Assembly (NCBI GenBank): GCA_037176705.1
Contig: CM073885.1
Span: 161,748,290 to 161,812,289, forward strand
DNA length: 64,000 bases
Direction of reading: 5' to 3'
From: Molossus alvarezi
Taxonomy: Eukaryota > Chordata > Mammalia > Chiroptera > Molossidae
Position 1 is the stretch's first letter. Each line of letters starts with the position of its first letter. Position numbers and translations under genes: made by a program. Of the stretch, positions 33,465-47,182 are shown piece after piece. The notes below the pieces were generated by a model, which saw nothing but the letters and a program-made list of their open reading frames with translations, was not told the DNA's origin and searched no databases.

Positions 33465-36400
33465 AACATGTACGCAATATGAAAGCACCAATGTATGTTA
33501 AAAATCTTTTGGAGGACTTCAAAAAAAATTGACAACAATACTATCATAGCAGGGGACTTCAATTCTCCACTGACATTGCTGGATAAATCTTCTAGACAAA
33601 AAAAATAACAAGGAAACACAGACTCTAAATGAAGCACTAGACCAAATGGATTCAATAGATATCTACAAAGAATTACACCCAAAAACCAAAGAATTCACAT
33701 TCTTCTTAAGTGCACGTGGGATATTCTCAAAGTTAGACCACATGTTGGGAACAAAGTAAGTCTCTATAAGTTCAAGAAGATTGAAATCATATCAAGCATC
33801 TTCTCCGATCACAATGTCATGCAGCTAGAAATCACTTGCAACAAGAACATGCAAAGACATGGAAGCTAAATAGCATGTAATCAAAGAAGGAATATGTTAC
33901 TAAGCAGATCAAGGAAGAAATTAAAAACATTCTGGAAAACAATGAAACTAAACACAACATCTATGGGATGCAGCAAAAGCAGTTCTGAGAAGGAAATTCA
34001 TAGCACTACAGGCCCACCTCAAGAAGCAAAAAAAAAATGTCTAATAGACTATATCACCTCACAACTTAAAGAACTAGAAAGCTAACAAAAAGAAAACCCC
34101 AGAGCAAGTAGAAGGAAAGAAATAGTAAATATCAGAGCAGAAATAAATGACATGGAGACCAAAAATCAATTCAAAGGATCAATGAAACAAAGAGCTGATT
34201 TTTCAAAAAGATAAACAAGATGGATGAACTGTTAGCTACACTCACCAAGAAACAAAGAGAGAGAACCCAAATACACAAAATTAGAAATGAAAGAGGAGAA
34301 ATAATAAGTGACACCACAAAAATAAAAACGATCGTGAACAAGTATTATGAACATTTATACGGCAAAAAATTAGACAATCTAAGCAAAATGGACAAATTTC
34401 TAAAAGCACATAGTCTTCCAAAACTGAACTGGGAGGAGATAAAAAACTTGAACAGACCAATGACAACATAAGAAATGGAAGATGTAATCAAGACTCTCCC
34501 AGCAAACAAAAGCCTAGGCCCGGACAGCTTCACGGAGGAATTTTTCTGAACATTCAAAAAAGAACTAATACCCATTCTCCTCAAACTATTTCAAAAAATT
34601 CAAGACAAAAAAAAACTTCCAAACTCATTTTATGAGGCCAGCTAAATGCTAGTTCCCAAACCAGAAAACCACTACAAAGTAAGAAAAGTACAGGCTAATA
34701 TCCCTCATGAACATACATGCCAAAATCCTAAACAAAATACTAGCAAATCGAATCCAGCCATACATCAAAAAATTTATTCACCATGACCAAGTGGGATTTA
34801 TCCCAGGGATGCAAGGCGGGTACAATATTAACAAAGCAATAAATATGATACATCACATAAACAAAATAAAAGACAAAAATTATATGATCATATCAATAGA
34901 TGCTGAAAAGCATTAGACAAAATTCAGCACCCATTTCTGATAACGATGCTCAGCAATCTGAGAATAGAGGGATCATATCTTGACATAATAAAGGCCATAT
35001 GTGAAAGACCTACAGGCAACATCATACTCAATGGCAAAAATTAAAAGCATTTCCTTTAAGAACAAAAACAAGACAAGGATGCCCACTTTCACCCCTCTTA
35101 TTTAACATAGTACTGAAAGTCTTAGCTATGGTAATCAGACAGGAAGTAAAAAATAAAAGGGATCCAAATTAAAAAGGAGAGAATGAAACTGACATGATAC
35201 TGTACGTAGATAACCCCAAAGACCCCATCAAAAATTTACTAGACTTAATAAATAAATTTGGCAAAGTAGCAGGTTACAAAATTAACATCAAGAAATCAAT
35301 GGCATTCTATAGGCCAATGATGAACTCACAGAAAGAGAAACTAAGAAAACAATCCCATTTACCATCACAGCAAAAAAAATTAAGATACCTAGGAATAAAC
35401 TTAACCAAAGAAATAAAGGACCTATTTGCAAAAAACTACAGGTCAGTGAAAAAAGTAATAGAGGAAGATGTAAAAAAGTGGAAGCACACACCTTGTTCAT
35501 GGACTGGAAGAATCAACATCTTTAAAATGTCTGTACTCCCCAAAGCTATCTATAGATTCAATGCAATCCCCATCAAAATACCAACAACATACTTCACAGA
35601 ACTAAAACAAATACTTCAAAAGTTTATATGAAACCAGAAAAGACCTCAAATAGCCACAGTGATCTTGAAAAAGAAGGACAAAGTTGGAGGAATCACATTA
35701 GCAGATTTTAGGTTATACTACAAAGCCACTGTAATCAAAACAACCTGGTACTGGCACAAGAACAGGTATATAGACCACTGAAACACAACAGAGAACCCAA
35801 AAATGGACCAAAGGCAATATGCTCAATTAATATTTACAAAGGTGGCAAGAGCTTACACTGGAGTAGGGACAGCCTCTTTAATAAATGGTGTTGGACAGCT
35901 ACATGCAGAAAAATGAAACTAGACCATCAACTTACACCCTACACAAGAATAAACTCAAAATGGATGAAAGACTTAAATGTGACTCAAAAATCCATAAAAA
36001 TCCTAGAAGAAACTGTAGGCAACAAAATTTCAGACATCATACGCAGCAGAATTTTCACTGATACGTCACCTAAGGTAAGAGAAACAAAGTAAAAAATGAA
36101 CACATGGGACTACATCAAACTGAAAAGCATCTGCACAGCGAAAGATATAATCATCAAAATGGAAAGGCAACCCACTATTTGGGAGAGCATAATTGCCAAT
36201 GATATTTCAAATAAGGGGTTAATTTCCAATATACATAGAGTGCTCATACAACCCAACAAAAGGAAGACAAAAAACATAATTAAAAAATGGGCAGAGGAAC
36301 TATGTAGACACCTCTCTAAACAGAACATACAAATGGCTAAGAGACATATAAAGAAATGCTCAACATCACTAATCATCACAGAGATGCAAACTAAAACAAT

Positions 36401-37159
36401 GAGGTATCACTTCACACATGTCAGAATGGCCACCATCAACCAAGTATGAAACAACAAGTGTTGGCAAGGGTGTGGAGAAAAGGAGACTCTAGTACACTGC
36501 TGGTGGGAATGCAGACTGGTGCAGCCACTATGGAAAACAATATGGTGTTACCTCAAAAAATTAAAAATTGAACTTCCATTTGATCCAGTGATCCCACTTC
36601 TAGGAATATACTCCAAGTAGCCTGAAACACCAATCAGAAAGAATATAGGTACCCCCATCTTCATAGCAGCACTATTTACAATAGCTAAGATCTGGAAACA
36701 TCCCAAATGTCCATCAGTATACAAATGGATAAAAAGCTGTGGTACATATACACAATGTAGTTCTACGCAGCTGTAAGAAAGAAAGATCTCTTATTCTTTG
36801 AGACAACATGGAGGGACCTGGAAAGTATTATCCTAAGTGAAACAAACCAGAAAGAGAAAGACAAATATCATATGACCTCACTTATTTGTGGAATATAATG
36901 AACATTACAGTTTGAGAAATGGAGTAGTCCCAGAAATGTGAAAGTGGGGTACAGACTGACAATCCCCAGAAAAGAGGGTGGTGGGGGAGAGACAAACCGG
37001 AGAACGTATATGCTGTGTGCATGAACAGCGGGCATGGACAACAAATCTGGGGACAGGGCAGAAATGGTGTCACAGGGGGAATCAGTGGGGGGGAAAAGGA
37101 GAAACATCTATAACAAAAGTTAATTAATTAAATAAATAAAAGAAATAAAAGAAGTTAAT

Positions 37160-38590
37160 ATTTCAACTCAAAAAATCACCTGTACTTCTATCACTGTAGC
37201 TATCCTTACCATTTATTTTGTAATATAAGGTTTACATACTGCAATAAAAATATGGCCCTTTTAAAGAAATTTATAGAAAGCATACTTTGACAAATCTTAA
37301 TTAGTAATTCAAATATGTATTCTACTAGAAACCTTCATACTCACAAAGGATAGAGAAATATTAAGCTAATATTTTTTATTGTAATAATGTAAAAAATTTT
37401 AATGTTATCAAAAGTGTATTGTGATAATTAATTGAGAAATCTAAATAACCTAAGTACACATTTACAAATTATTTTTTAAATTGGAACACAAATGAGTGCT
37501 TAGGCACACAAATCAAAGTACCTTTCCTCTGTATGAACAGACTGAAAATGGCAATGTGTTTACAAGGGAAGTATTTTAAATGTTCCAATGTTACTTACTG
37601 AATTGATGCAAGAAATTGCTCAAAGCTAGGCTCTTCTGCAGCCAAGGCAGCTGTACATGAAACACACTTTTCAGCACGACAGGGCAAATAAATGACACCA
37701 GGTACACAGCGTGGGTGGTAAACGCCCAAGAAATAAAGAATTTCTTTCTTTCCTTCTCCCTTATAGTCCTTCATTTATTTTCAACTTTATTATAGTATAA
37801 ATTTATATCTTAACATCATAGTTATCATAATTATAACTAAGTGGACCTAATACTGAGAGTATAGAAGGGTGATTAAATAATAAACACTTCTTTTCAAATC
37901 ACTGATGCAGGGATAGTTTATAAAATATGAGAAATGATTGGCAACCATAGTGTTTCACACATCGTTATAGTATGTCCTGCACTTTTTAATCATCTTTCAA
38001 TCCATAGGCCCAGGTAAAATCTTTATACCTAATCTTCCCCCATGTAATATAAAACCTTAAGTTTACTGCTTAATGATTAAACACAGGTGAATACAAAGCA
38101 GACACTCTGAAACCACATGGGTTCATGGACAGCTTTGTTTTTTTGTTTATTCATAGCACTGTCGAGAAGCTTTCAGTAACTTATTTAGATTATGTCCATT
38201 ATCCATACAATTATTAGTTTTTAAAAATCAAAGAAAATCTTTACGTCAAAGGCAATGTTTACTTAGCATTTTTCTGAGGGCTAGTTGTCTTATTTCTTTA
38301 AAAACAATTTCCAGTGATGAGAGTTAATGGAATACATTGTAGGCACAATAAGTCACTTATAATATAAGAACTTGGATCTACCAATTACCAAAAGCCACCT
38401 GCTGGCAAGGTAGTTCCTGAAAAGAAAAACAGAACAGCAACTCTTTTTATCCAGCTTCTGCACCACCAGAAACCTCCATTTTACCAGGTTATTCTGGAAG
38501 TTCTTAGGCCTACTACGTAAGAATTTTCAAAGGTTTTTCAGAGAATATATGATAAGAATAGTCATTATTTAATTTATTTTAAAAAGAAAT
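37160..38590. other. Intergenic AT-rich stretch
   Basis: No repeat family or gene is recognised, apart from the exon-like piece at 37,599-37,650. It lies just downstream of gene B. Confidence 0.5.
37599..37650 (-). other. Exon-like segment, unidentified
   Basis: A 52-base piece between the acceptor TTTCATGTACAG and a consensus GTAAGT donor. The frame LPWLQKSLALSNFLHQF leaves one base, which would pair with the two-base start of the 27,459-27,546 candidate. Another frame (AALAAEEPSFEQFLASIQ) is also open, so frame choice is not decided by sequence alone. No family is recognised. Confidence 0.25.
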
Positions 38591-38795
38591 CCTAGCCCTG
38601 TCCAGGAGGCTCCATTACTGGGAGCATCTCCCATGCACAGAAGTGCCATGGGTTCTGTTCCCAGTCAGGGCACATACCCAGGTTGCACGTTTGGTCTCAG
38701 GGATCATACGGGAGATAGACGGCAACCAATAGATGTTTCTCTCATTCTCTCCCCCTCTTCGTTTCTTTTTCTCAAACATCAACTTTTAAAAAGAG
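38591..38795 (+). repeat. Diverged VES SINE
   Basis: AGCCCTGTCCAGGAGGCTCC to TCAAACATCAACTTTTAAAA, lying 3' of gene B. Confidence 0.75.
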
Positions 38796-39493
38796 ATAAA
38801 TCTTTAAACTCTGAAAAAAAATTAAAACTCATAATTAAATTTACTTTAAAATAATTTATATACAATATCAATGTTCAAATGTTCAGGAAGAAAGAAAATG
38901 CATAATAAAAAAAAAAGTGCCCCTTTTGCTCTAGGAAGCAACAAAAAGTATTTAAGGAATTTTCTAATGTCAAAAGAAACTCACTTTCTTCCCAATATCA
39001 AAGTAAACATTAAAGCATCTGAAACTATAGTATAAAGACATAGGTAACTTAAACTTTCTAAATGAGAGTACTAAAGTGCAAAAGAATGTCACATAGAAAG
39101 TTACTAAAACTTTTTAAAAAGTGGTAGAGATACATTTTCTTTACTCTGAAAATGAAGCAAAAATAAACAGATGTAATATCTTAATATACTATAGTAATTA
39201 AAATAACCAAAAGGAAATGAAAAAATATTAAGACTTATGGATCAAGCTTACGTCAAAAATTTCTCATGATGTTTAAAAACTTTCACTTCTTTTTAAAGAG
39301 GAAATACTAAACTTGCTACAAAAAATTTTTTATATTTCAACAGTCCTTGTGTTTGTACATGAAAAGCTAATCATGCTAGTACCCCTCTTTTCTCCCTTAA
39401 AAGGATATAACTTAGCTGGGTTTTGAGCAGGAGCGGTGATAATTCTCCAGTCATGGATGAGGGCTCCTCATGGCACAACCCCTCATTTCTCCT

Positions 39494-39604
39494 TTAAGAT
39501 AAGATGGCATTGGCAATCTGTGGATCAGTAAAATTACCACAGCTGCTAAATTTTTTTATGGCCACCCTGCACAGGTTTGGGTTTTCACAATATCTGGAAA
39601 TGGC
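39494..39604 (-). CDS. Gene B terminal coding exon B8
   Basis: This 111-base exon, including the TAA at 39494-39496, encodes AISRYCENPNLCRVAIKKFS then SCGNFTDPQIANAILS. It aligns end to end with the AISRLCEDKYKDLRRSAMRK...PAIIS tail of cyclin Y, including the final Ile/Leu-Ser. The acceptor is TTCTCCTAG. The basic RKRSAS-type stretch that CCNY uses for 14-3-3 binding has become IKKFSSCGN, so that C-terminal site is probably altered or lost. The 3' UTR extends to lower coordinates; its end was not found. Confidence 0.88.
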   Translation of the reverse strand, partial: AISRYCENPNLCRVAIKKFSSCGNFTDPQIANAILS

Positions 39605-40484
39605 CTAGGAGAAGAAATCAAATAGAGCATGTTTATGTTAGAAATGAGAGACTTCCAGCCTTAACACAGACAGCATCACTGAGAAGCCCTGCCCCCACCT
39701 CTGGATATACATTATAGGTACTGCCCCTTTGGAGAGCTGTGGTCTACACTGCTAGGTCCTTGGGATTCTACTTTATGCTGATTGACTAAGAAAAGTCTTT
39801 CAGAAACTATGATCAGATTGCCAGAGCAAAGGGGAACTCAGAGATTTTTGAAGTTTGGGTTTCGTCAACAGTGTCAAAGGCAACAGGCCCCTAACAACAA
39901 CACCCTCTGTTTTCTGTTCACTTGGCTCCTTCAATATAATAAACAGACACTTGGGCAGAATCAGTGTTTACTCAGCTATTGAAATTCTATCTAATCTTCT
40001 TAGTTATGACATACACCAAACACATTTTTAAGGAGGCAGGCATGCACTGCACTTCATTGAAAGGTAGGAAAGGTCTAATGACTGAAGCACCCACCATGAG
40101 GTCCTATTTCACTTGCACATGAATTAAGGTAGAAACACGTCTTATTCTAAAGTACCATCAAAGTACCACAGAAAAAGTCCATTTTAACAGGGACCATTTC
40201 AGTTGTGAATAATTTTGTTGTATACTCACCAAAAGTCATACCCACAAATACTACATTTTCCCATGTACCTACATTTTTCATTAAAAACCCATGTACTTTC
40301 TATACTGAGTTTATGAAACACAAACTATACAAACTAAGTATGGGTCTCTCAGGTTAGCTTCCTCTAAGAAACTCATGGGACTTAACTCTGATATATACAG
40401 AAAAGACATAAATTTGCAAACTCAGTTAAGAGTGGTAAGTAGCTAATGTTTGTAGATATGATCAGTGATGTAACTTTTTTAAGA

Positions 40485-40680
40485 AACACATTTTTATTAA
40501 TTCAGAGAGAGAAAGGGAGATAGAAACAATGATGTGAGAATTTCCTTCGGCTGGTTCCTGCACACCCCCTGCTGGGGGTCAAGCCTGAAATCCAGGCATG
40601 TACCCTGACCAGGGAATCAAACCAGGATCTCTCAGTCCATGGCACTATGCTCAATCCACTGAGCCACACTGACCAGGCCA
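40485..40680 (-). repeat. VES-related SINE, reverse orientation
   Basis: CACCCCCTGCTGGGGGTCAA, CTCTCAGTCCATGGCACTAT and GAGCCACACTGACCAGGCC (inverted head). It lies in the intron between exons B8 and B7. Confidence 0.88.
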
Positions 40681-40993
40681 TGAATGATATAAATGTAAGA
40701 AATTATTCAGGGATAATTAGAACAAGAACAGAATTTTTAAAAATCAAAGATTAAATTTGATTTAAAATATTCTATATCATGGTCAATGAAGACATCCTTT
40801 TAAAAAATATAATGGGAGTTCTTATATAAACCGTAAAGATACCAAAAATACAATGGAGAGAGTTAATAAGCCTTCTTCAATGTGTTAGTTTAAAGAGCTT
40901 TGCATTTCCCTAATCACTGCATAACATGACTGAGCCACAGATATGGTTTCAGTGTCTGGCAGAGAAGCCCACTTTGTGATCCCACAGCCTCAC

Positions 40994-41156
40994 CTCCAGC
41001 TTCCGTGCTCTTTCTTTTCGAAGAGGAGCAAATACAATAGGCAGTCCGTGGTCACCTGCTAAGGTCCGAAGGTCAAAATAGTATTTGGCATAGACACTGG
41101 CAGAGACATTAAGATTAAACTGGAGTAGATATATATATTGCTTTTCCAATGCATTC
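40994..41156 (-). CDS. Gene B exon B7, end of cyclin box
   Basis: This 163-base exon begins with G completing Leu. It encodes [40 protein letters not shown] and [14 protein letters not shown]. It is the strongest family match in the window: LLQFNx[15 protein letters not shown] and PL.RE.A.KLE of cyclin Y. The acceptor is TTCCCCAG and the donor GTGAGG. The exon stays open to both splice sites, and the open frame runs on slightly into both introns. Confidence 0.94.
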
Positions 41157-43291
41157 CTGGGGAAGAAGGAGAAGACAAAACCAGCACAGGACAATTTTAG
41201 TCAACTTGGCAATCTTCAAATTATCATTCTAAGTAAGCTACTACGATGGCTCTAAGTTTTGTTTTGAAACAAATAAAAGCTACCCAGCTGTACTAAAGAA
41301 GCAAACATGGTAGAGCTATTTGTGTTTTTTTCTGCATCCCAGCCCTTTGCGTTGGGGACCACAGTGAGGAGGTCACATCTCCCGTTCACTCGTGCTGCTG
41401 ACTGGGGCTCATTTGTCAGAGTCCCATCAGTGCAGCTGCAGATCATGCTCCCCACTCAATCATGAGGCCCCACTGCAAGGCTCAGATTAAAGGAATGATG
41501 TGCTGCTTCTTAGTTCTGAAGAATTCGCAGACATTTTTATCATAATAGAAAAGGGCTTATTGAAGTAGAGATATGCCGACAAAAGGAGTGGGCACATCAC
41601 CATGGAAGCAAATAGATCCACTGAGAGCCACCACTATTATCTCTGAGGGAAAACTCCTGAGGCAATGATTTATTTCCAATAAATAAATAAGTATGCCAAG
41701 TTGGATGGAAAGGGGAACCCTCTCCCTTCCCCCACTGCATGAGGCTAATGTAAAAGACCACAGTGAAAGTTTCTGTTCACCTTAATATTACTGGGGTGAG
41801 AAACTGTCACCATGACAGAACTGGCCTGAGACAGCACTAGCATTGAGTTTGAATATGTATCTGTCTGGTGATCACAACTCGTCCCTACTTCATGATACAC
41901 TGAGAACCTACTTCATGCAACTCAGTGCCACCAGAGCCCAATAGGCATCCTACAAAAAGAAGCAGGTGAAGACAGATCTCAAAGTGCCTTGAACCTTTTG
42001 CTGACCAGCACCTAGCTCAATGCTGGTAAACAAAGGCATTGATGAGCAGCTTGGTCCCTCGCATGCTTATCAATTAAAGCATGGACAGCCACAAACTGAG
42101 GCTTGCTTTGTCACTCCCAGCCGACTTCCCAGGGCTAGTCAAAGGCAGTGCCTCACATTTTCCTCTACCAAGTCTCTCCCAAAAGACCTCAGATGGAACA
42201 CACCAAGTGCCAAGGGTTAGACAACATCACAGCAGGATCCAGCACATCCACAGGAAGTTCTCAAGGAGCACCAGACCCTGCTGAGGTGAAGTCTGGTTTG
42301 TGGAAAGCTCCTGCACAGCAGATCCCACACTGTGGTCAAGGTCAATCTCCACAGTCAACCAGTCTCAGGGTCAACCCCACGCACAGATGAACCAATGGCA
42401 ATCAAGAGTAAACCCAAACAGAAAGGCTTAAATAACCCACACAAGAACCATCCTGGAGCACAAGTTCACATGATCAGACACTGTGCCACTGGGTCCCACA
42501 GGACTCCTACGTGGTCACCCTACCATGATTGGGAGACATAGCCAATTGACCTAACACACAGAAACACACACAGAGAGGCAGCCAAAATGGGGAGACAAAT
42601 AAACATGCCTCAATTGAAAGAACAGAAGAAATCTCCAGACAAAGAATTAAATAAAATGAAGGCAAACAATCTAACAGATACAGAGTTCAAAGCAATGGTT
42701 GCAAGGATGCTCAAGGAACTTGATGAGAACATCAACAGCATAACAAGAGTATGGAAATCATAAAAAAAAAAACTGTCAGAAAGAAAAAATACAATATCTG
42801 AAATGAAGACTACACTTGACAGAATAAAGAGTTAGGCTAGATGCAGTAGATGATCAAAACAGTGACTTGGAATCAAGGTAGCGGAAAACAATCAAAGCAG
42901 CAAAAAGAAAACAAAATTGTAAAAAATGAGGATGGTCTAAGTGACACATGTGACCATATGAAGTGTAATAATATCAGCATCATTGGAGTACCAAAAGAAA
43001 AAGAGAGAGCACAAATGAATAAGAATTTATTTGAAGAAATAATGGCTGAAAATTGTTTTACCCTTGTGAAGGAAAAGACCAAGAAGTCTAGGAAGGGCAG
43101 AGAGTCCTAAACAACATAAATCCAAAAAGGCCCACACCGAGAAATACTGTAATTAAACCAGCAAAGACTAAAGACAAAAGGGAATCTTCAAAGGAGCAAA
43201 AAAATAACAGTTGCCTACAAAAGAGCTTCCAGAAGACAACTAATTTCTCAACAGGGACATTTCAGACCAGACAGGATAGGCAAAAATTATT

Positions 43292-43515
43292 CATGCATTG
43301 GCCAGTTTGGCTCAGCAGTGAGAGTATTGATCCACAGACTGAAGAGTTACAGGTTGATTCCGATCAAGGGCTTGTAGCTCGGTTGTGGTTCAGAAACTGG
43401 TCCTGGTCGGAGACATGTGGGAGGCAACCAATCAGTATGTCTCTCTGTCACCACTCTTTCTCTCTCCCTTTGACTCTATCTGAAGATAAATGGAAAAATA
43501 TCCTTGGTGTAGATT

Positions 43516-43516
<1 letters not shown>
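43292..43516 (+). repeat. VES SINE within the old L1
   Basis: TTGGCCAGTTTGGCTCAGCA to TATCTGAAGATAAATGG, then an A-rich tail running into the TA repeat. Confidence 0.88.

Positions 43517-43592
<76 letters not shown>
43517..43592 (+). repeat. Compound (TA)n(GA)n microsatellite at a SINE tail
   Basis: About 22 TA units followed by about 15 GA units, a likely length-variable locus. Confidence 0.95.
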
Positions 43593-43598
<6 letters not shown>

Positions 43599-46500
43599 GA
43601 GGTATTCAAAATAATGGAAAGCACAAATCTACTACAACCAAGCCTACTCTACCAACCAGACTATTATTTAAAACTGAAAAGAAATAGCTTTCTAGACAAG
43701 GTAAAGCTAAAGGAATACATTAATATCCAAACCAGAATTACAAGAAATATAAAGGATTTTTTTTAAGAAGATGAAAGGAGAGGCAAAATACAGTGATAAA
43801 GAATAAAATGGCATTAAACACATACCTATCAATAATGCCTTAAATGTAAATGGCTTAAATGCTCTGATAAAAAATCACAAGGTAGCTGACTGAAGACAAA
43901 TACAAGACTTATATATATGCTGTCCTCATGAGACCCACCTTGAGCCAAGTGAAAATGAAAGCACAACAACCCAAAATCAATGAAGCACACCAAAAGTAGT
44001 CCTAAGAGAACAATTCTTGGCATTGGAAGCTTAACTCAAAAAACAAAAAAATCTCAAATAAACAATCTAACCTTATTCCTAAAGGAATGAGAAAAAGAAC
44101 CACAAACAATGCCCAAAGTGAGTAGAAGGACAAAACTAAGTGAGACCAGGGTGGAAATAAACAGAATAAAATCATGCTAAATAAGATCTGGATCTTTAAA
44201 AAAATAATATTAAAAAACCTTAAATCAGACTCATCAAGACAAATATCTCAAATAAATTAAAAGCAGAAATAAAAGAGTTGTAGAGACAAGTGACTCATAG
44301 AAATACAAAGCTTAATAAAAAAATATTATGAACAACTACATTCTAACACATTAGACAATCTAGAAGAAATGGATAAATTCTAGAAACATAAATCTTTCAA
44401 AACTGAATCAAAAAGAAACAGAAAATCTGTACAAACTGATACAGCCATTGAAATCAAAGCTATAAAAAATAAAATAAAATAAAACTTTCAACAAACAAAA
44501 GTCCTGGACATGTCATCACAAGTAAATTTTACCAAATATTCAAAGCACTGACACCATTCTGTTTCATACTATTCCACAAAATTCAAGAGGATGAAGCTTA
44601 TTTTCAGAGGCCATCATTATACCAATTCCAAAAGCAGAGAAAGACATGTCAAAGAAAGAAAATTATAGGACAATGTCCCTGAGAAGCACAGATGTAGAAA
44701 TCCAAGACAAAACATTAGCAAATAGGATTGAACAATATATTAAAAAGATCATACACCATGATCAAGTGAAATTTGTTCCTGGGGTAGAAAGTTAGAATAA
44801 TATCCACAAGTCAATGAACATGCTACACTACTTAAACAAAATGAAAGATAAAAACCATATGGTTATATTAATAGATGCAGAAAGCATTCTGACAAAATCT
44901 ATAACCCACATTTATGATAAAATGTCTCAGCGAAGTAAGAATAGATGAAACCTAGAACAACATAGTAAAGGGCAATATATGACACAGCCAACATTATAAT
45001 CAATCAAGCACAATCAAGCAAAACTGAAAGAGTTTTTCTTAAGATCAGTAACAACATAGGGCTGTCCACTGTCATCCCTCTTATTCAAAACATTACTGGA
45101 AGTCCTAGGCCCAGCAATCGGACAATAAGACAAAATGAAAGGCAACCAAATTGGAAGCTAGAAGTAAAACTCTCATTATTTGCAGATGGCGTGATACTGT
45201 GCATAGAGAATCCTAAAGATTCACCAAAATACTTACTAGAACTGACCAATGAATTCAGTAAAGTAGCAAGATACAAAATTAATATCCAGAAACCGGTTGC
45301 ATTTTTATATGCCAATAGTGAACTATCAGAAAGGGAAACTATAAAACAATCCCATATCAAATTATATAAAAGCACCTAGGAAGAAATTTAACCAAGGAGG
45401 TAAAAGACTTGTACTTGGAATATTGTAAGACACCCAAGAGAGAATTTAAAAAAGATACAAATAAATAAAAATATGCACTGGGCTCATGGATAGGACAAAA
45501 TAACATCTTGAAAGTGTCCATACTACCCAAAGCAACCTATACATTCCATAAGATTCCTATGTCAAGATTTAATGGCATATTGTACACCAGTAGAACAAAT
45601 AATCCAGTATTTTATATGCAGTCACAAAGATCTTGAATACTCACAGCAGTTGAGAGAGAAAAGAACAAGTTTGGAAGTATCATGCTACTTGATATCATGC
45701 TATAGTACAAGGCTATAGTAATCAAAAGAGCATGGTACTAGCATAAAAATAAACATATAGATCAATGGAACACAATAGAAAGCCCAAAAATAAACCCACA
45801 CCTAATGTGGCCAATTAATATTTTAAAAAGGAAAAATAATCATTCAGTAGATAAAAGGAAGTGTATTAAAATAGTGTTCTGTAAATTGGACAGACACATA
45901 CAAAAAAATGAAACTACACCACCTTCTTACACCATATACAAGAATAAATTCAAAATGAAGTATTAACTTAAAAGTAAGATTTAACAATAAACTCCTAGAA
46001 TAAAACAAATGCAGTAAAATCTACAACATTTCTCTTAGTAAGTTTTTCTCCTCATAGATCACCTTGAGCAAGTGAAACAAAAAAATAAACAAACAGGACT
46101 ATGTCAAACTGGAAAGTTTTAGCACAGCAAAGGAAAACATCAATGCAATGGAAAGACAATTGACTGATGGGAAAACGTATTTGACAATTATGTATCTGAT
46201 AATGGGTTTAATATTCAAATTTTATAAAAACGTGTACAACTCAACACCCAAAAAACAAACAATCCAATAAAGAAATAAACAGAGGACCTGAACAGGTATT
46301 TCTCCAAAGACAACAAACAGATGGCTGAAACACATATGAAAATATGCTTAATATCACTAATAATCAGACAGATGTAAATAAAAATCACAATGAGACATCC
46401 CTTCACACACATCAGTCAGGATGGCTATCATCAATAAATCAACAAGTGTTGGCAAGGATGTGGAGAAAATGGAACCCTCATGTACTTTTGGTGGGAATGT

Positions 46501-47182
46501 AGAATGGTGCAGCCACTGTGGAAACAGTATGGATTTTCTTTTAGAAATAAAAAATGGAACTGCTTTATGACTCAGTGATTCCGCTTCTGGGTATATACCC
46601 CAAGAAACTGAAATCACTAATTCAAAAGAATACATGTACTCCTATTTTCACTGCAGTATGATATACAATGCCCACACTATGGAAGCAGCTCAAGTGTGCA
46701 TCAATAGTTGAGTAGATTGAAAAGTGGTGGAATATTACTCAGCCATAAAGATGAATGGCATCTTACCATTTGTGACAGCATGGATGGACATAGAGGGTAT
46801 TACACTAAGTAAAATAAGTCAGTCAGAGAAATACAAATACCATATGATTTCACTTATTTGTGGAATCTAAACAACAATATAAATGAACAAACAAAACAGA
46901 AGCAGACTCATAGATAAAGAGAATATTTTGATGGTGGTCAGAGGGAAAGGGTGTTGGGGGGCTGAGTGAAAAGGTAATGGGATTGAGAGTACAGATTAGC
47001 AGTTACAAAACAGTTATGGGGATATAGAGTGAACCATAGAAATTAGGATCAGCAATACTGTAAGAACTATGTATGGTGCCAGGTCGGTACTGAAAATGTT
47101 GCAGAAAACACTTTGTGAAGTATATTCTTTTCTAACCATTATGCTGCACACTTGAGACTAATACAAAATAATAATAAATGTA

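Larger units (their letters stand above)
32795..37150 (+). mobile_element. Long L1 (most of ORF2 and 3' UTR), interrupted
   Basis: Begins near the start of ORF2 (AAATGGCAATAAATAAGTAC) and carries endonuclease text (33,240-33,840). Reverse transcriptase follows (KSLGPD-like 34,495-34,545, [16 protein letters not shown] at 34,790, [16 protein letters not shown] at 35,205), then C-terminal text (35,194-35,631 and 36,096-36,449) and a 3' UTR ending in TTAATTAATTAAATAAATAA. Many stops and frameshifts, and the FADD box reads as a degenerate MILYVDNP segment. A VES SINE (32,881-33,113) and an internal 72-base duplication interrupt it. Confidence 0.9.
42300..47180 (+). mobile_element. Old L1 with remains of ORF1 and ORF2
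   Basis: ORF1 coiled-coil text is at 42,590-43,110 (NEDGLSDTCDHMKCNNISII). ORF2 text is at 44,480-46,900 (DQVKFVPG-like near 44,760, LILLIDAES-like near 44,870, ADGVILCIENPKDSPKYL at 45,183). The 3' UTR ends near AATACAAAATAATAATAAAT. Many stops and indels, clearly more decayed than the other L1s. It fills most of the intron between B7 and B6, antisense to gene B. Its 5' limit is uncertain (41.8-42.5 kb). Confidence 0.8.

Noticed and set aside
33233..33682. 149-codon minus frame with an IYIYQGY repeat
   Set aside because: Antisense shadow of the duplicated L1 ORF2 segment.
43293..43766. 157-codon plus frame
   Set aside because: Made of a VES SINE, a (TA)n(GA)n microsatellite and L1 sequence.
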